Shown piece after piece: positions 19,701 through 29,180 of a DNA stretch of 33,660 nt. This DNA comes from Chrysochromulina parva (lineage: Eukaryota > Haptophyta > Prymnesiales > Chrysochromulinaceae). The translations under genes were made by a program, and so were the position numbers. The notes beneath the pieces were generated by a model that saw nothing but the letters and a program-made list of their open reading frames with translations, had not been told where the DNA came from and did no database searches. Positions within the stretch are counted from its first letter, which is position 1. The number at the start of each line of letters is the position of its first letter. The DNA is taken from assembly GCA_002887195.1 (NCBI GenBank), contig PJAB01000219.1, forward strand, positions 1-33,660, written 5' to 3'.

Positions 19701-21381
19701 ATGGCGGATGTCCTTGGCTCAAATGACGCGCAACAAGGCAAGCGGCAGCGCAAAATGTCGGTCGCGTCGCTTCCAGCCGCCGTGTGCGAGGCCCTCCGCG
19801 AACACACGCTGCATTTCGCGGCCTGCCACGGCGCGCTGCTCGGCGCGCAGGGCCCCTTTAAGCACGCGCCATGCTCGCTGCTGCCATACCCATTCCCGGC
19901 ATCGCTATTCACCCAGGCGATCTCGCTCTCGAAGCCTTTCAACATGCTGGTCGACCAGTGCGCGCGCGACACGAACTGGCTCTTTCGTGTGGTGCGCACA
20001 ACCGTCGAGCACGATGAGTTCACACGGCGGCTGCTTGAGATCGCGGAGCGCGTGACGGCGGAGGGCGTCGTGCAGCCGCTTCAGCTCAGTATCAACCGCT
20101 CCGACTATATGATCGAACAACCCAGCGCGAACGCGACGCCGCGCATCTTGCAGGTGGAGCTCAACACAATCTCGGTTTCGTTCCCGTCGCTCTCTGCAAA
20201 GATGTGTGAGCTGCATCGGCACACTGTCGCTCGCCTCGCGGTCGACCTTGCACTCACAGACACGGCACACGCGGAGGTCGTGCGCGGGCGGCCCGGCCTA
20301 TCCGCGGCGATGAACGCCACGTCGGCCGCGGAGGTCGAGGCGGCGCTGCCGAGCAACGCCTCTGTCCGAGAGGTGGCGGCGGCGCTCGCGCAAGCGCACG
20401 ATGAGTACGCGTCGCTCGTGTCGGCCGCGGGCACGCCAGCCCCGTGCCTAGTTGTGCTCATGATCGTCGCGACCACCGAGAGCAACGTGATCGATCAACG
20501 CGGCCTCGAGGAGCAGCTATGGCGAGAACATCGCGTGCCTATGCTTCGGATGCCTCTCGCGCAGGTGCGCGCGACAGGCGTGCTGATGACCTCTGATTGC
20601 CTCTGATGACCTTCGATGGCCTCCGATGGCCTCTGAAAGCGTCTGATGGCCTCTCGCACAGGTGCACGCGACGGGCGTGCTGAGTGCTGACAGCCGGCGG
20701 CTCACAGTTGCTGCGCCACTGGGCGGCCTCGTCGAGGTGAGTGTCGCCTACTTCCGCGCGGGCTACGCGCCGGGCGACTACACGGGCGAGGCCGACTGGG
20801 CGGCACGCGAGACGCTCGAGCGTTCGCTGTGCGTCAAGTGCCCGTCGGTGCACCAGCAACTGGCCGGCACGAAGAAGGTGCAGCAGGTACTCGCGCAACC
20901 TGGCGAGGTCGAGCGCTTCTTACCCGCCGCCGACGCCGCACTGCTCCGCACGTGTTTCGCCAAGCTGTACGGCCTCGAGGCCGATGGCGGGGCCGCCGTC
21001 GACGCCATCGTGCAAGCGGCCATCGCACAGCCCGAGGGCTTCGTACTCAAACCGCAGCGAGAGGGTGGCGGCAACAATTTTTACTTCGCCGAGCTCGCTC
21101 AGGCGCTGCGCACCATGTCGCCCGAGGAGCGCTCTTCGTACATCCTCATGGAGCGCATTCGGCCACCCTCGCACCAGATGCCACTCATGCGCGAGGGGAT
21201 ACTCGACGGCGGCGCCGCCACGTGCGAGCTCGGCGTCTATGGCGTGATCCTCTCGGATGGCAAGCGTGTGCTCGCCAACCGTTCCGCTGGCCATCTCCTC
21301 CGCGTCAAGCTCGAAGGTGTCGATGAGGGGGGCGTGTGCGCGGGCTTTGCGGTGCTCAGCAGCCCAGTGCTCTATTATTGA
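19701..21381 (+). CDS. GSS: Glutathione synthetase, eukaryotic type, two exons
   Basis: Exons 19701-20564 and 20662-21381, 527 aa. It catalyses ATP-dependent addition of glycine to gamma-glutamylcysteine, the last step of glutathione synthesis. Family landmarks in exon 1: NRSDYM and QVELNTISVSF. In exon 2: FRAGYAPGDY, KCPSVHQQLAGTKKVQQ, the glycine-rich ATP-binding loop KPQREGGGNN, YILMERI, ELGVYGV, and a C-terminus with NRSAGHLLRVK and DEGGVCAGFAVL, all typical of the eukaryotic enzyme. The N-terminus shows no clear targeting signal, so cytosol is likely. ATG at 19701 has a favourable CCATGG context; Met19 is an alternative. The single phase-0 intron interrupts the segment between Gln288 and Val289 and is derived from a local duplication. 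Retention would end the protein after 13 extra residues. Confidence 0.95.
20565..20661 (+). other. Glutathione synthetase intron (97 bp), made of duplicated sequence
   Basis: It begins GTGCGC and ends GCACAG, phase 0. The central part, 20585-20654, is a ladder of seven imperfect 10-bp units based on GATGGCCTCT. In-frame retention meets a TGA at 20604-20606. Splicing yields LAQVHATGVLS; the first copy would have read LAQVRATGVLM. Confidence 0.92.
20585..20654 (+). repeat. Seven-unit 10-bp tandem repeat inside the intron
   Basis: Units: GATGACCTCT, GATTGCCTCT, GATGACCTTC, GATGGCCTCC, GATGGCCTCT, GAAAGCGTCT, GATGGCCTCT. The related exon sequence just before the donor (GGATGCCTCT, 20548-20557) looks like the seed unit. 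Confidence 0.88.
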
Positions 21382-21830
21382 GGGTCGGGGCTGCGCTAAG
21401 GCGCGGGCGGCAGGCCATCAGCAGTGCGGCGGCTGCGCAGCCTCATGGCGGAGAGTGATCGATAGGGTATGCAGGGCTGAGCACGCGTATGGTGACTAAA
21501 TGTGCGGTCGGGGCTGGCGGTGTGGCTTGGCTTGAGTGGCGTTCCGGGAGCGCACAGCGGACTCGGGACTGGTCTTAACAACAACAAAATTCTCACAGGC
21601 TCGAGGCCGGGGCCCGCTCACAACACACGACATATATGGCGGCCCCCTTTCGTGCCTATTTGCGGGTACCGCGACCGCCGCCTCATGCGCGGCCCGTCTG
21701 CAGGGGCACGGCACGATGTGGTACGACTGACAGAGTCTAGAGCCCGTCCCAGTCGATCAGGCTTGCTTGCCCGAAATATGAAATACAGAATCACGACGAC
21801 GACGCAAGCAGGACCCACAGCGGGTGCGTC
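21382..21830. other. Convergent intergenic region, glutathione synthetase / malate:quinone oxidoreductase
   Basis: Both neighbours end here. It contains short AAC and GAC runs but no recognisable gene, RNA gene or strong inverted repeat. Confidence 0.45.
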
Positions 21831-23777
21831 TTAGTCAGACTTCGGCAGGAGGCTGCTAACCACCTTGCCAAAGCCTTCGTCAAACTCTTGGCGGCTGATG
21901 CTCCCAGACTTGTCGGTGTCGAGCGCGTTCACGAGCGCCTGGATCTGTTCCTTAGCCATCCCCTGACCGAGCAAGTACTTGGAGACTTCCTTCATAGTGA
22001 GCGTTCCATCGTGGTCCAAGTCGATCAAGTCAAACAAATGAGCCGTGTTTACGCGGGACGAGCGATACCCGGCGGTGTTCCCCGCTAGCAACACTTTGCG
22101 CGCCTTGCTCATGATCTGGTCGTACAGGCCAGGCTCCTTGTTCACGTCTCGCCCGTAGCATGGGATCCATTTAGAGAGCGCCAGGTGCCATTGGAACGCG
22201 CTATTCGCGCCCTTGTCGAACTTGTTGATCACCTCGAGAGCAATCTGAGGCGAGACGCTCGCACCCGGTGACGCCCCGAGCAGCCCGACGAGCGTGCCAT
22301 CCTTCGACGAGAGGACCTCGGTACCTACAGTAACGAGGGAGACCTTCAGTCAGCGGCACTACTCACTCACTCAGCGTCCAAGCGGCAAAGAATTGCAGCT
22401 CTCCTTTGGGGTTGATCCCCAGTGGCACTCAGCGGCACCCAGGGGCGAGTCATCACCGAATTGCAGCTCTCCCTTGGGATTGACGATTTGGATGCGCTGG
22501 CCAGCCCACACCATTGTCCAGTCCTCAGGCTTTGCAGCCGGGTAGAACTCGCGCAGTGCCTCGAGCTGCGCCCCCTTTGATGCGAAAATCTCCTTTATTA
22601 GGTACTTGACGAGCGGCAGGTTGCTCATCGCCATCTTCGCCATTGGGAGCACATTGTGCCAGTTGATCGTCGCGAGCCAATCCAGCGGAGTGCCAGACAC
22701 CTTGAAGAGCATCGGGCTGAAGCCTGCAAACGGTCCGAAGAAGATCACGTCTTTGCCATACAGCGACCGGAAGTCGATGTGCGGCACGCTCATCGGTGGC
22801 GCGCTCACCGCGGCTGGCCCGTACACCTTGTTCAGGTTCTGCTCGACGACATCAAGCTTCTGGCACACCAAGAACTTGCCACTCACCGGCATGCCTCCGT
22901 ACCCTTGAACCTCGGGGATTCCCGCCATCTGCAGCAGGCTGAGTGAACCGCCACCTCCGCCCGCGAAGACGAACCTGGCCCTCACCACCTGGTTACTGTC
23001 AGTGAGGTCGGCCTTGTGCACAGCCACGAGCCAGCGCTTGTCGGCCTGCTGGCGCAGCGCTGTCACCGTCGAGAGCAGCTGCACGTCGCCTCCCAGCTCG
23101 CCGAAGCTCTGGACGAGATGGCGAGTCAACAGCCCATAGTTCACCTCCGTGCCATCAGGGTGGCGCGAGGCGGCGATAACCTCGCCGCCGGACCGAGGCC
23201 GGCCGTTACACAGCAGCCCCGACCACTTTTGGATCGTGTCGTAGTCTTCCGAATACTCGGTCGCCGCAAAGGCCGGCAGCTTCGAGAGCTTCTCGACGCG
23301 CCGCTTGAGCCACTCGCGCTTCTCCTCGCCATGGACGAAAAGAATGTGCGGCGCGGGCTGGATGAAGGTCGCGTCTGGCAAGATGCTCTTCTCCACGAGG
23401 AAGGACCAGAAGGCAAGCGACGTCATGAATTTGTTGTTCGTCGCGACGGCCTTGTCGATCTCCACCGTCTTGCCATCCTTGGAGTATGGTGTGTAGTTTG
23501 GCTCGCACAGCGCCGCGTGACCCGTCCCAGCGTTGTGCCACTCGTTAGACGCCTCCAGTCCTACTCTGTTATGCTGCTCAACGAGCTTAACCTTCCAGTC
23601 GGGCTGCAGTAGCTTGATCATAAGCGCGACAGTGGCTCCCATGATGCCGCCGCCAATGATCAAGGCGTCCACATCCTCGGCCTTTGAGTCGTCTAAATTG
23701 GGCTTCGGCCGGAGTGCGGCTTGAACGCCGAGGCCGACTCCGATCGCGGCGGCTGATTTAGAGGCGAAGCGAAGCAT
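21831..23777 (-). CDS. mqo: Malate:quinone oxidoreductase with C-terminal EF-hand pair
   Basis: Exons 23777-22457 and 22324-21831, 604 aa. It oxidises malate to oxaloacetate with FAD and passes electrons to quinone. The N-terminus MLRFASKSAAA is a likely mitochondrial presequence. The FAD-binding start ALIIGGGIMGATVAL, then EQHNRVGLEASNEWHNAGTGHAALCEPNYTP, GGGGGSLSLLQMAGIP and GKFLVCQ are typical of this family. The spliced join reads [28 protein letters not shown], matching the conserved C-terminal region. About 85 residues follow, ending with two canonical EF-hand loops, at 542-553 (DLDHDGTLTMKE) and 576-587 (DTDKSGSISRQE), an addition not found in bacterial enzymes. This suggests calcium control of malate oxidation, by analogy with EF-hand mitochondrial dehydrogenases. 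The frame extends upstream of 23777 without an ATG. Confidence 0.93.
22325..22456 (-). other. Malate:quinone oxidoreductase intron (132 bp) with an internal exon-end copy
   Basis: Donor GTGATG at 22456-22451 and acceptor CTGTAG ending at 22325; phase 1 (G|GT). Splicing restores QFGTEV. The intron contains at 22390-22415 a second copy of the last coding bases of exon 1. Confidence 0.9.
22390..22484 (-). repeat. 26-bp direct repeat across the exon 1 / intron border of the oxidoreductase gene
   Basis: Copies at 22459-22484 (exon) and 22390-22415 (intron) share 24 of 26 bases, with a 69-bp period. A further short word, GTGCCGCTGA, also occurs twice in the intron. The intronic copy is followed by TTT instead of the GGTGA donor. 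Confidence 0.88.
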
Positions 23778-24200
23778 CTTTCGGCTGCACTGCGGCGGGA
23801 CGGACTCGTCCCGCGCAACGCAAGGGGTTGTCAAGTAATAAGGCGCCACTTCGTGATGACTGATGTCTAATTCTCTTAGCCTGTTACGGCAAGTTTCGTG
23901 GGGCTCAGCGGACTTTTGTTGACTGTTGTCTACCTGGAAACGTTACGTTTACAAATACGCACGCGAGCTCTGATACCGCTATCGTGACCTGAGGAAGCGC
24001 GGGTCCCAACAAAAAGCGCGAGCAATACCCACATACCCGCACGCCGGTTCTGTCGTCATTCTCGTGCGGTGCACGTCCTGCACGCGCGGTTCAACTGTGT
24101 CGTGTGTCCTTGGCACATCACTAATGAGAGCACAGCGAGCCACGCACTCGCGGTCCTGGGTGGGTCGAGTCGACGCGCCGCAAGCGCCCCTATTCGTACC
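23778..24200. other. Intergenic region between PP2C and malate:quinone oxidoreductase
   Basis: Tandem genes on the minus strand flank it, so it holds the PP2C 3' UTR and the oxidoreductase promoter. One TTGAC word occurs on the coding strand about 55 bases before the ATG. The near part stays open in the oxidoreductase frame but has no ATG. No RNA gene seen. Confidence 0.45.
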
Positions 24201-26567
24201 TCAGACGGAGAAGTCGCCACGGGCCGCCTTCGCAGGGGGCTTCTTGGGCTCGGGCTTCGGTGGCTCCGGTGGCTCGAGTGGGACACCTTGCCTATCCGTC
24301 CGCAGCGGCTTCGTGGAGCCAACCGTGGAGGGGTCGGGGGCTTTGATGCCCTTGGGGTGGAGGTACACGACGATGCCAGTCATGTTGTCGGCCGTGTCCT
24401 CGAACATCTCGGTGCCCTTGACGATGCTGGCCTCGAAAAACTTGCGTGCCGTCTCGAAAGATTGCTGGCCATTCTTGGGAGCGGAGACGATGGCCTGGAA
24501 GACCTGCTCATACTCCCACAGGTCCCAGATGCCATCCGAACAAAGGATGAGCGTTAGGTGGTCGAGCTCGCCGCACTGCTCGGCCAGATCGACCGAGATC
24601 ACCTCGGGCTTCCAAGTGACCCCAAAGGTGTGCATGTAAAAGTCGCCGAGCGAGCGCGTCATCGCGAGCGACTGCGGCTCCATCGACTCAAACGGCGGCT
24701 CGTCGTTCTCGGGCGTCAGCAAGATGGCGGGCAGGTCGCCGCGCGCGTTCTTGGCAGGCGTGCCGTGCACTTCAGCCAGTCGTTTGGAACGCACGTCCAT
24801 CTCGAATTGGCCGTTGGACTTTTTGAAGATCGCACACTGGTCCAGCTTGCCTTTCTCGATGAGGTCGTGCACGTCGTACACGAAGTTGAGCGCCTGGCCG
24901 CGTGGCCCACTCTCCTTCACTCGCACATACTCCTTCACATTGGTCGCTGAATGCTCCTCCATGAGCTCCTCGAAGGCTACCTCATCGTCGCCCTCGTCGC
25001 CGCGGATCGTGCCGCCCAGCAGCGCCGAGCTGTCGCCCACCTGCGCCATCACGAGCGTCGCGCCGTCGAGAAGCGCGATGATCGTCGCCGTCGTGCCGCC
25101 GTCGACGGATTCGAGCATGCCCGGTTCGTACTCATCGACGGGCACATTCCCGACGAGCCGATAGTTTTCTGTGTCTACCGCAAGCAGGGCCTGCCGGCAC
25201 TTCTCGTGCGCCATCTCGAAGGCCGTTGTGAACACGGTCTCGGGCTCCGTTCGCAAACGATCGAAGTTGGCATGGACGTACTCCTTGATCACATCCGCCG
25301 CCACGTCGGCCGCCAACCTGCCGTTGTCGCTGCCATGCCCGTCGAGCACGCCCCAGCAGCAGTTGTGTGCATCCACTTGGAAGGAGAAGTAAGTGTCCTG
25401 GTTCTTGGCGTCGAGCGGCTTCGAGCCGCCCGGGTGCGTGTACCCGAACTCGAACGGGCACAGGCACGGGCCCCGCGGCGATGGCTGCTTGCCAGGTCCC
25501 GAGCCGGCTTTGGCAGCGGGCTTGACAGCTGCCGCCTTCTCAGCCGCTGCTGCCTTCTCGGCCGCGGCTGCCTTCTCGGCCGCCGCCTTCTTTTCGGCCG
25601 CCGCCTTCTCAGCCGCCGCCTTCTCTGCCGCGGCCGCCTTCTCGGCCGCCGCCTTCTTCTCGGCAGCAGCTTTATCGGCTGCCGCCGCCTTCTCAGCCGC
25701 TGCTGCCTTCTCGGCCTCCGCTGCCTTCTCGGCCGCCGCCTTCTTCTCGGCCGCCGCCTTCTTCTCGGCCGCAGCCTTCTCAGCCGCAGCCGCCTTCTCG
25801 GCCGCAGCCTTCTCAGCCACAGCCGCAGCCGCCTTCTCGGCCGCCGCCTTCTCGGCCGCCGTCTTCTCGGCCGCTGCCTTCTCTGCCGGCTCGGGCGCAT
25901 CGTCGAGGCTCTGCTTGCCAAAGGAGGATTTCGGCTTGGGTGGCGGAGCTGGTGCGGCCGCCTGCGTCGCGGGCGTGGTGGTGACGGAAGGACGCGCGGC
26001 GAGCGCAGGCGAGGCGGCGGCGGCAGCAGTGGCCTTGGGAGCGCTGCCCGGCAGGAGGGTCTCGAAGGACCTCATCGCGGCCGTCAGCTGGGCTGCCAGC
26101 GGATCGGAGGGTGGCAGAGCGACGGCCGCCTGCGAGAGCAGCGGCCCGCTCTGCCTGAGGCACGCCTCGAGGGCCGCCACGCGCTGCTGCTGCTGCTGAG
26201 CCTCGCGCGTGGCGCCCTGCCCGCTCGCACCGGCCGCGCGTGCTGCCTCCTTGGCCGTTGCCAGCTCTTTGCGCATGGTGCCCAGCTCGCTTGCATGCTG
26301 TGCTGCAAGGCGCTCGCGCAGCTCGGCAAGCTCTGCGTCGTGCGCGGCGCGAAGCCGCGCCGCCTGCCGCTCGAGCTCCTCCTCGAGCTCGCGCTCGTGT
26401 GCCTGCTGCTGTGCGCGCAGCTGCTCCCCGGAGCTGCCCGACTTGGAGTCGGCATCGGTGAGAATGTTGCCGCCCACATCGCTCTCGAGCTGCGAAAGGA
26501 TCCAGACCATGCGCCCGCGGATGCGCGCGCATCGCTGCTCGACCGACGAGTCCACGAGGTCGGGCAT
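24201..26567 (-). CDS. PP2C-type protein phosphatase with coiled coil and Ala-Glu-Lys repeats
   Basis: 788 aa from the ATG at 26567. Residues about 40-125 form a Gln/Glu/Arg-rich coiled coil. A Pro/Ala linker follows, then about 230-355 is a run of AEKAAA-type repeats likely to make a long rigid helix. The phosphatase domain (about 375-740) shows the PPM metal-binding and core motifs: [19 protein letters not shown] (Asp at about 409), [37 protein letters not shown] and [10 protein letters not shown]. It should remove phosphate from Ser/Thr in an Mg/Mn-dependent way. No targeting signal is obvious. An earlier in-frame ATG at 26648 would add 27 residues, with a weaker context; an upstream splice junction cannot be excluded. 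The target protein is unknown. Confidence 0.9.
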   Translation of the reverse strand: MPDLVDSSVEQRCARIRGRMVWILSQLESDVGGNILTDADSKSGSSGEQLRAQQQAHERELEEELERQAARLRAAHDAELAELRERLAAQHASELGTMRKELATAKEAARAAGASGQGATREAQQQQQRVAALEACLRQSGPLLSQAAVALPPSDPLAAQLTAAMRSFETLLPGSAPKATAAAAASPALAARPSVTTTPATQAAAPAPPPKPKSSFGKQSLDDAPEPAEKAAAEKTAAEKAAAEKAAAAVAEKAAAEKAAAAEKAAAEKKAAAEKKAAAEKAAEAEKAAAAEKAAAADKAAAEKKAAAEKAAAAEKAAAEKAAAEKKAAAEKAAAAEKAAAAEKAAAVKPAAKAGSGPGKQPSPRGPCLCPFEFGYTHPGGSKPLDAKNQDTYFSFQVDAHNCCWGVLDGHGSDNGRLAADVAADVIKEYVHANFDRLRTEPETVFTTAFEMAHEKCRQALLAVDTENYRLVGNVPVDEYEPGMLESVDGGTTATIIALLDGATLVMAQVGDSSALLGGTIRGDEGDDEVAFEELMEEHSATNVKEYVRVKESGPRGQALNFVYDVHDLIEKGKLDQCAIFKKSNGQFEMDVRSKRLAEVHGTPAKNARGDLPAILLTPENDEPPFESMEPQSLAMTRSLGDFYMHTFGVTWKPEVISVDLAEQCGELDHLTLILCSDGIWDLWEYEQVFQAIVSAPKNGQQSFETARKFFEASIVKGTEMFEDTADNMTGIVVYLHPKGIKAPDPSTVGSTKPLRTDRQGVPLEPPEPPKPEPKKPPAKAARGDFSV
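25505..25890. repeat. Coding minisatellite for AEKAAA repeats in the PP2C gene
   Basis: A degenerate array of 12-18-bp units (GCCGAGAAGGCGG-like on the coding strand) encodes alternating AEKAAA and AEKKAAA blocks. The unit length varies in whole codons and the frame is kept. It produces long open frames on the opposite strand that are not genes. Confidence 0.88.
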
Positions 26568-26897
26568 CTCTCGCCAGCGGCGGGGGGCTGACTTGAAAAC
26601 CACTAAGGGGTGCACTCGTTCTTTCACAGCCCATTCACACCGACTCATCCAGATTAGTTGTATTGCAGAATGAGTAGTTACCCTCCCCCGCGCACCACAG
26701 ACATCTCTTGTACAGCACGTGCTAAGCACCACACCTACACCTCAACGACCAAGAGCGAGCCAACCCTCCAAATAATTTCCATTGTGAACTTCTGAAGGGA
26801 AGAATAACCGAATCGCATCTTCGATCTCCTGAGGTTCTGATCATGGCCACATGCTGGCATGCACCTCTCAACCAGTCCAGACGCCATGAGCGAGTCT
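26568..26897. other. Intergenic region between the PDZ gene and PP2C
   Basis: Both neighbours are on the minus strand, so this is the PDZ gene 3' UTR plus the PP2C promoter and 5' UTR. The PP2C frame is open through part of it. No other feature seen. Confidence 0.45.
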
Positions 26898-27649
26898 TCA
26901 CTTCTTCCCCATCATCTTATTCCACTTTGCGTACCCCATGGTCGCCATCGCTTTGCCGTTGCCACCAATGCCACGCACGGTCAAGTCCAGCGGAGGAACG
27001 AACACGAGCTTGGGGCCGTGGTGGTTGAGCTTGCCGAGCCAGTTTCGGTGGCCCATCCCAATACGAGGGCCAGGGGGCGCATACGGGTGCACGTGGATCA
27101 TGGGCGCCTGCACCGGCTCCTCATCGTCATAGACCCTCGGTTCGCTCCAAGACGAGGCCGACAGACGCTCGCCATCGACTTGGCGTTCATCGCCGTTGTT
27201 GGTCTCGATGGTATAGTACTCGACCTCACCCTCAGGATCCCTGTGGAGCTCAGTCACGTGCGCCAACTCGAGCTTCCCATTCTTCGGGTTGTCGTAGAGG
27301 ACAGCAGCGCCCCTAGCAAACATCTTTCGGTTCACGGGCGCGGCCGCAGCCTGAGCATTCGCCAACGCGACCGCGGCCTCACTCGCCGCTTTGGCGGCCG
27401 CGTACTTCTCTGCGATCTTTGCTGTCATTGCCGCTCGCCGCGCTGCCTTCTCCTCTGAAATCTCTGCCTGTGCTGCGTCGTCGTGCTGCGTCGTGGGGGT
27501 GGCGGCGGCCTCCTCTCGTGCAATTGCCTCCACCTGCTCGCGCTGATAGGAGGTCAAAGTAGATGATTGAACAGCGAGCTTCCCAGCCGTCGAATCAGAT
27601 GCCTTCGGCTGCGCCTTCGGCTGCTGCGGCTGTGATGACGCTACTGGCA

Positions 27650-27705
<56 letters not shown>

Positions 27706-28154
27706 TGCGGCGGCTGCGACTGCTGCGATTTGCTCCCAGTTGGTGTACTGCTACTGCCTGCTGCCGACCGGTTCGTCACGTTCTGACGAGGCAAGCCCAA
27801 GATTTGCACCGAGCAAGTGCCCTTGGCATCGAACAGGAGGCCCATCGCCTTGTGCTTGTTTGCCCCGGTTTGCTTGTCGACCGGTGTGCCATCAACGGAC
27901 AGGAGAGTATCGCCCACCATGAAGCCCGCCTTTGCGGCAGCTGATCCTATGCTCACCGCGCTTACGACAAGCCCGAGCGGCGTTTGCTGCAGTGCAAGCC
28001 CTGGACGGCCCTTTGCCTTCTTATCGATGGTGAGACAGAGCGGCACAAAGCCCACAAATGCCGAATCGGATGCGGAAGACGAGAACGGAAGAGACACTGA
28101 CAAAGACGGTGGCAACGACGGCAGCATGTTCCCCGGATTCAACAGTTCCATCAT
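26898..28154 (-). CDS. PDZ-domain protein with polyproline tract and SH3/Tudor-like C-terminal region
   Basis: 418 aa. The PDZ domain lies at about 38-120: PLCLTIDK, then GLVVSAVSIGSAAAKAGFMVGDTLLSVDGTPV, the usual core for binding C-terminal or internal peptides. A run of about 18 prolines (near 165-185) may bind SH3 or profilin-type partners; it is coded by a CCG array. An Ala/Glu-rich helix follows (about 225-275), then a small beta-type module near 280-330 (GAAVLYDNP, AHVTELHRD, EYYTIET), resembling an SH3/Tudor-like fold common in algal proteins. The C-terminus is basic with Gly/Asn-rich sequence. There is no signal peptide, so cytosolic scaffold is the best guess. Divergent from mL41, with a TTGAC array between them. 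Confidence 0.85.
27650..27705. repeat. CGG/CCG trinucleotide array encoding polyproline
   Basis: About 18 nearly pure CGG units (CCG on the coding strand) encode the polyproline tract of the PDZ protein. Its purity suggests length variation between individuals. Confidence 0.92.
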
Positions 28155-28463
28155 AGCCTGACGTCCGCTCGGGCGCTACTAGCGGCTGAGTGGCCGAAGC
28201 GCCCCTCAAGGGGCCGAACGCTCCTGTTTCGGGAGTTTTGGGCGTCGGAGCTCGGGTTTTCGATGGACGGAGAGCCAGTGGCCCCCCCTTCATCCAACTC
28301 CCTTTTTCACAAGAGGACGCGGGATGCCTTTGTCACTTCGCCAGAAAGGAGTATTCCTACAAAGTTTTGAGAGACATGACTTGTCTTGACTTGTCTTGAC
28401 TTGACTTTTTTGAGGCTGCTTCGTGGTGGCCAGGGTCGTGCGCGGTGTTGTTGTGAGCGCGCC
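28155..28463. promoter_or_regulatory. Divergent promoter region, PDZ protein / mL41
   Basis: 309 bp between divergent ATGs. It contains a TTGAC-type array at 28381-28405, 58 bases before the mL41 ATG, followed by a T-run. A short palindrome GCCCC-TCAA-GGGGC lies near 28200. No TATA box is evident. Confidence 0.55.
28381..28405 (+). repeat. Five-unit TTG(A/T)C array upstream of mL41
   Basis: Units TTGTC, TTGAC, TTGTC, TTGAC, TTGAC, preceded by ATGAC. It has the same unit, the same number of units and the same orientation as the array upstream of PRP4 kinase. Confidence 0.93.
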
Positions 28464-28745
28464 ATGTTTGAGCGCGGATCCATGCTCGGCATCCTTACGC
28501 AGCTCACTCGCAGGGTGGGCAGCCACACGCCAGCTGGAAACTTCTCTTCGAAGCGGGGCAACAAGAACTTTTACAAGGGCCGCGGCGGCAACAAGTACGG
28601 CATTCCCGGGCCCAAGGGTGGCTTCATCCACCGCTCATTCCCAAAAATGAGCGTACCCGACATGTCCGACTTCGAGCTGCGAGCATACGTGCATCCGAAT
28701 GAGGGATTGCAAAAGACCGGCGTTTTGGAATCTGCAGAGAAGTGA
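28464..28745 (+). CDS. MRPL41: Mitochondrial large-subunit ribosomal protein mL41
   Basis: 93 aa. The order SSKRGNKNFYKGRGGNKYG, then GGFIHRSFPKMSVPDMSDFELRAYVHP matches the mL41 (MRPL41 / yeast MRPL27) family, where the basic KRGNK-YKG segment is followed by a VPD...F.L.PYV motif. It is a mitochondria-specific component of the 54S/39S subunit. The first residues (MLGILTQLTRRVG from Met7) look like a short import signal. ATG at 28464 is the first in frame; Met7 at 28482 is an alternative. Small size and family match make it convincing. Divergent from the PDZ gene. Confidence 0.85.
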   Translation: MFERGSMLGILTQLTRRVGSHTPAGNFSSKRGNKNFYKGRGGNKYGIPGPKGGFIHRSFPKMSVPDMSDFELRAYVHPNEGLQKTGVLESAEK

Positions 28746-29180
28746 TTAGCCGCACCACATGTGGCAGTCTTGAGTACTACTGAAGCTAGATGAAGTGCGG
28801 CTCAAGCTGCCTAAAACGTGATATCGCTTACATCGCATGAGTCTGGCACAGTAGAACAAGCACACGAGTACACCACACGCGCTCATCATTCGACCGTGTA
28901 AGCCTATGTGCTCTATCACGTCAGAGCTCCAGCTCGGCTCGTCCGGTCGTCTCCGCCGCTTAGTCTCCGCGCGCCGCGCCTCTCGCCCATCATCCGATCC
29001 GCGGGCCGCCCCGCTGTGGCCTGTATGTATGGTATCGTATGACGTTCGTATGTGAAGTATGGTGCCTCAGGGTACCCCCCTCGCCACGTGTGCGCTGCCG
29101 CGTGCCGCCGTTTAGGCCGCTCGTGTTTCGACTACTTACCCCGCGCAACTCGGGCGATCACACAGAAACAATCCAAATGC
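28746..29180. other. Convergent intergenic region, mL41 / ATM-like kinase
   Basis: Both genes end here. Three bases after the mL41 stop, AGCCGCAC (28748-28755) can pair with GTGCGGCT (28795-28802), enclosing a 10-bp palindrome CCACATGTGG. No gene or RNA gene recognised. Confidence 0.45.

Larger units (their letters stand above)
20552..20683 (+). repeat. 35-bp direct repeat at both borders of the glutathione synthetase intron
   Basis: Copy 1 is 20552-20586 and copy 2 is 20649-20683, with 32 of 35 positions identical. Each copy contains CAG|GTGC. The repeat period is 97 bp, exactly the intron length, so the first AG|GT serves as donor and the second as acceptor. Confidence 0.93.

Noticed and set aside
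20565..20606. Frameshifted or broken glutathione synthetase pseudogene
   Set aside because: The apparent stop lies within a phase-0 GT-AG intron; splicing restores all conserved motifs with no other damage.
21831..22232. A separate small EF-hand protein gene
   Set aside because: The frame continues upstream, without a stop, into the conserved GASPGAS end of malate:quinone oxidoreductase and joins it through a good splice junction.
24951..26591. A 546-codon open frame on the plus strand
   Set aside because: It lies antisense to the PP2C gene. Its Leu/Arg-rich repeats are the complement of the AEKAAA array, and it has no recognisable domain.
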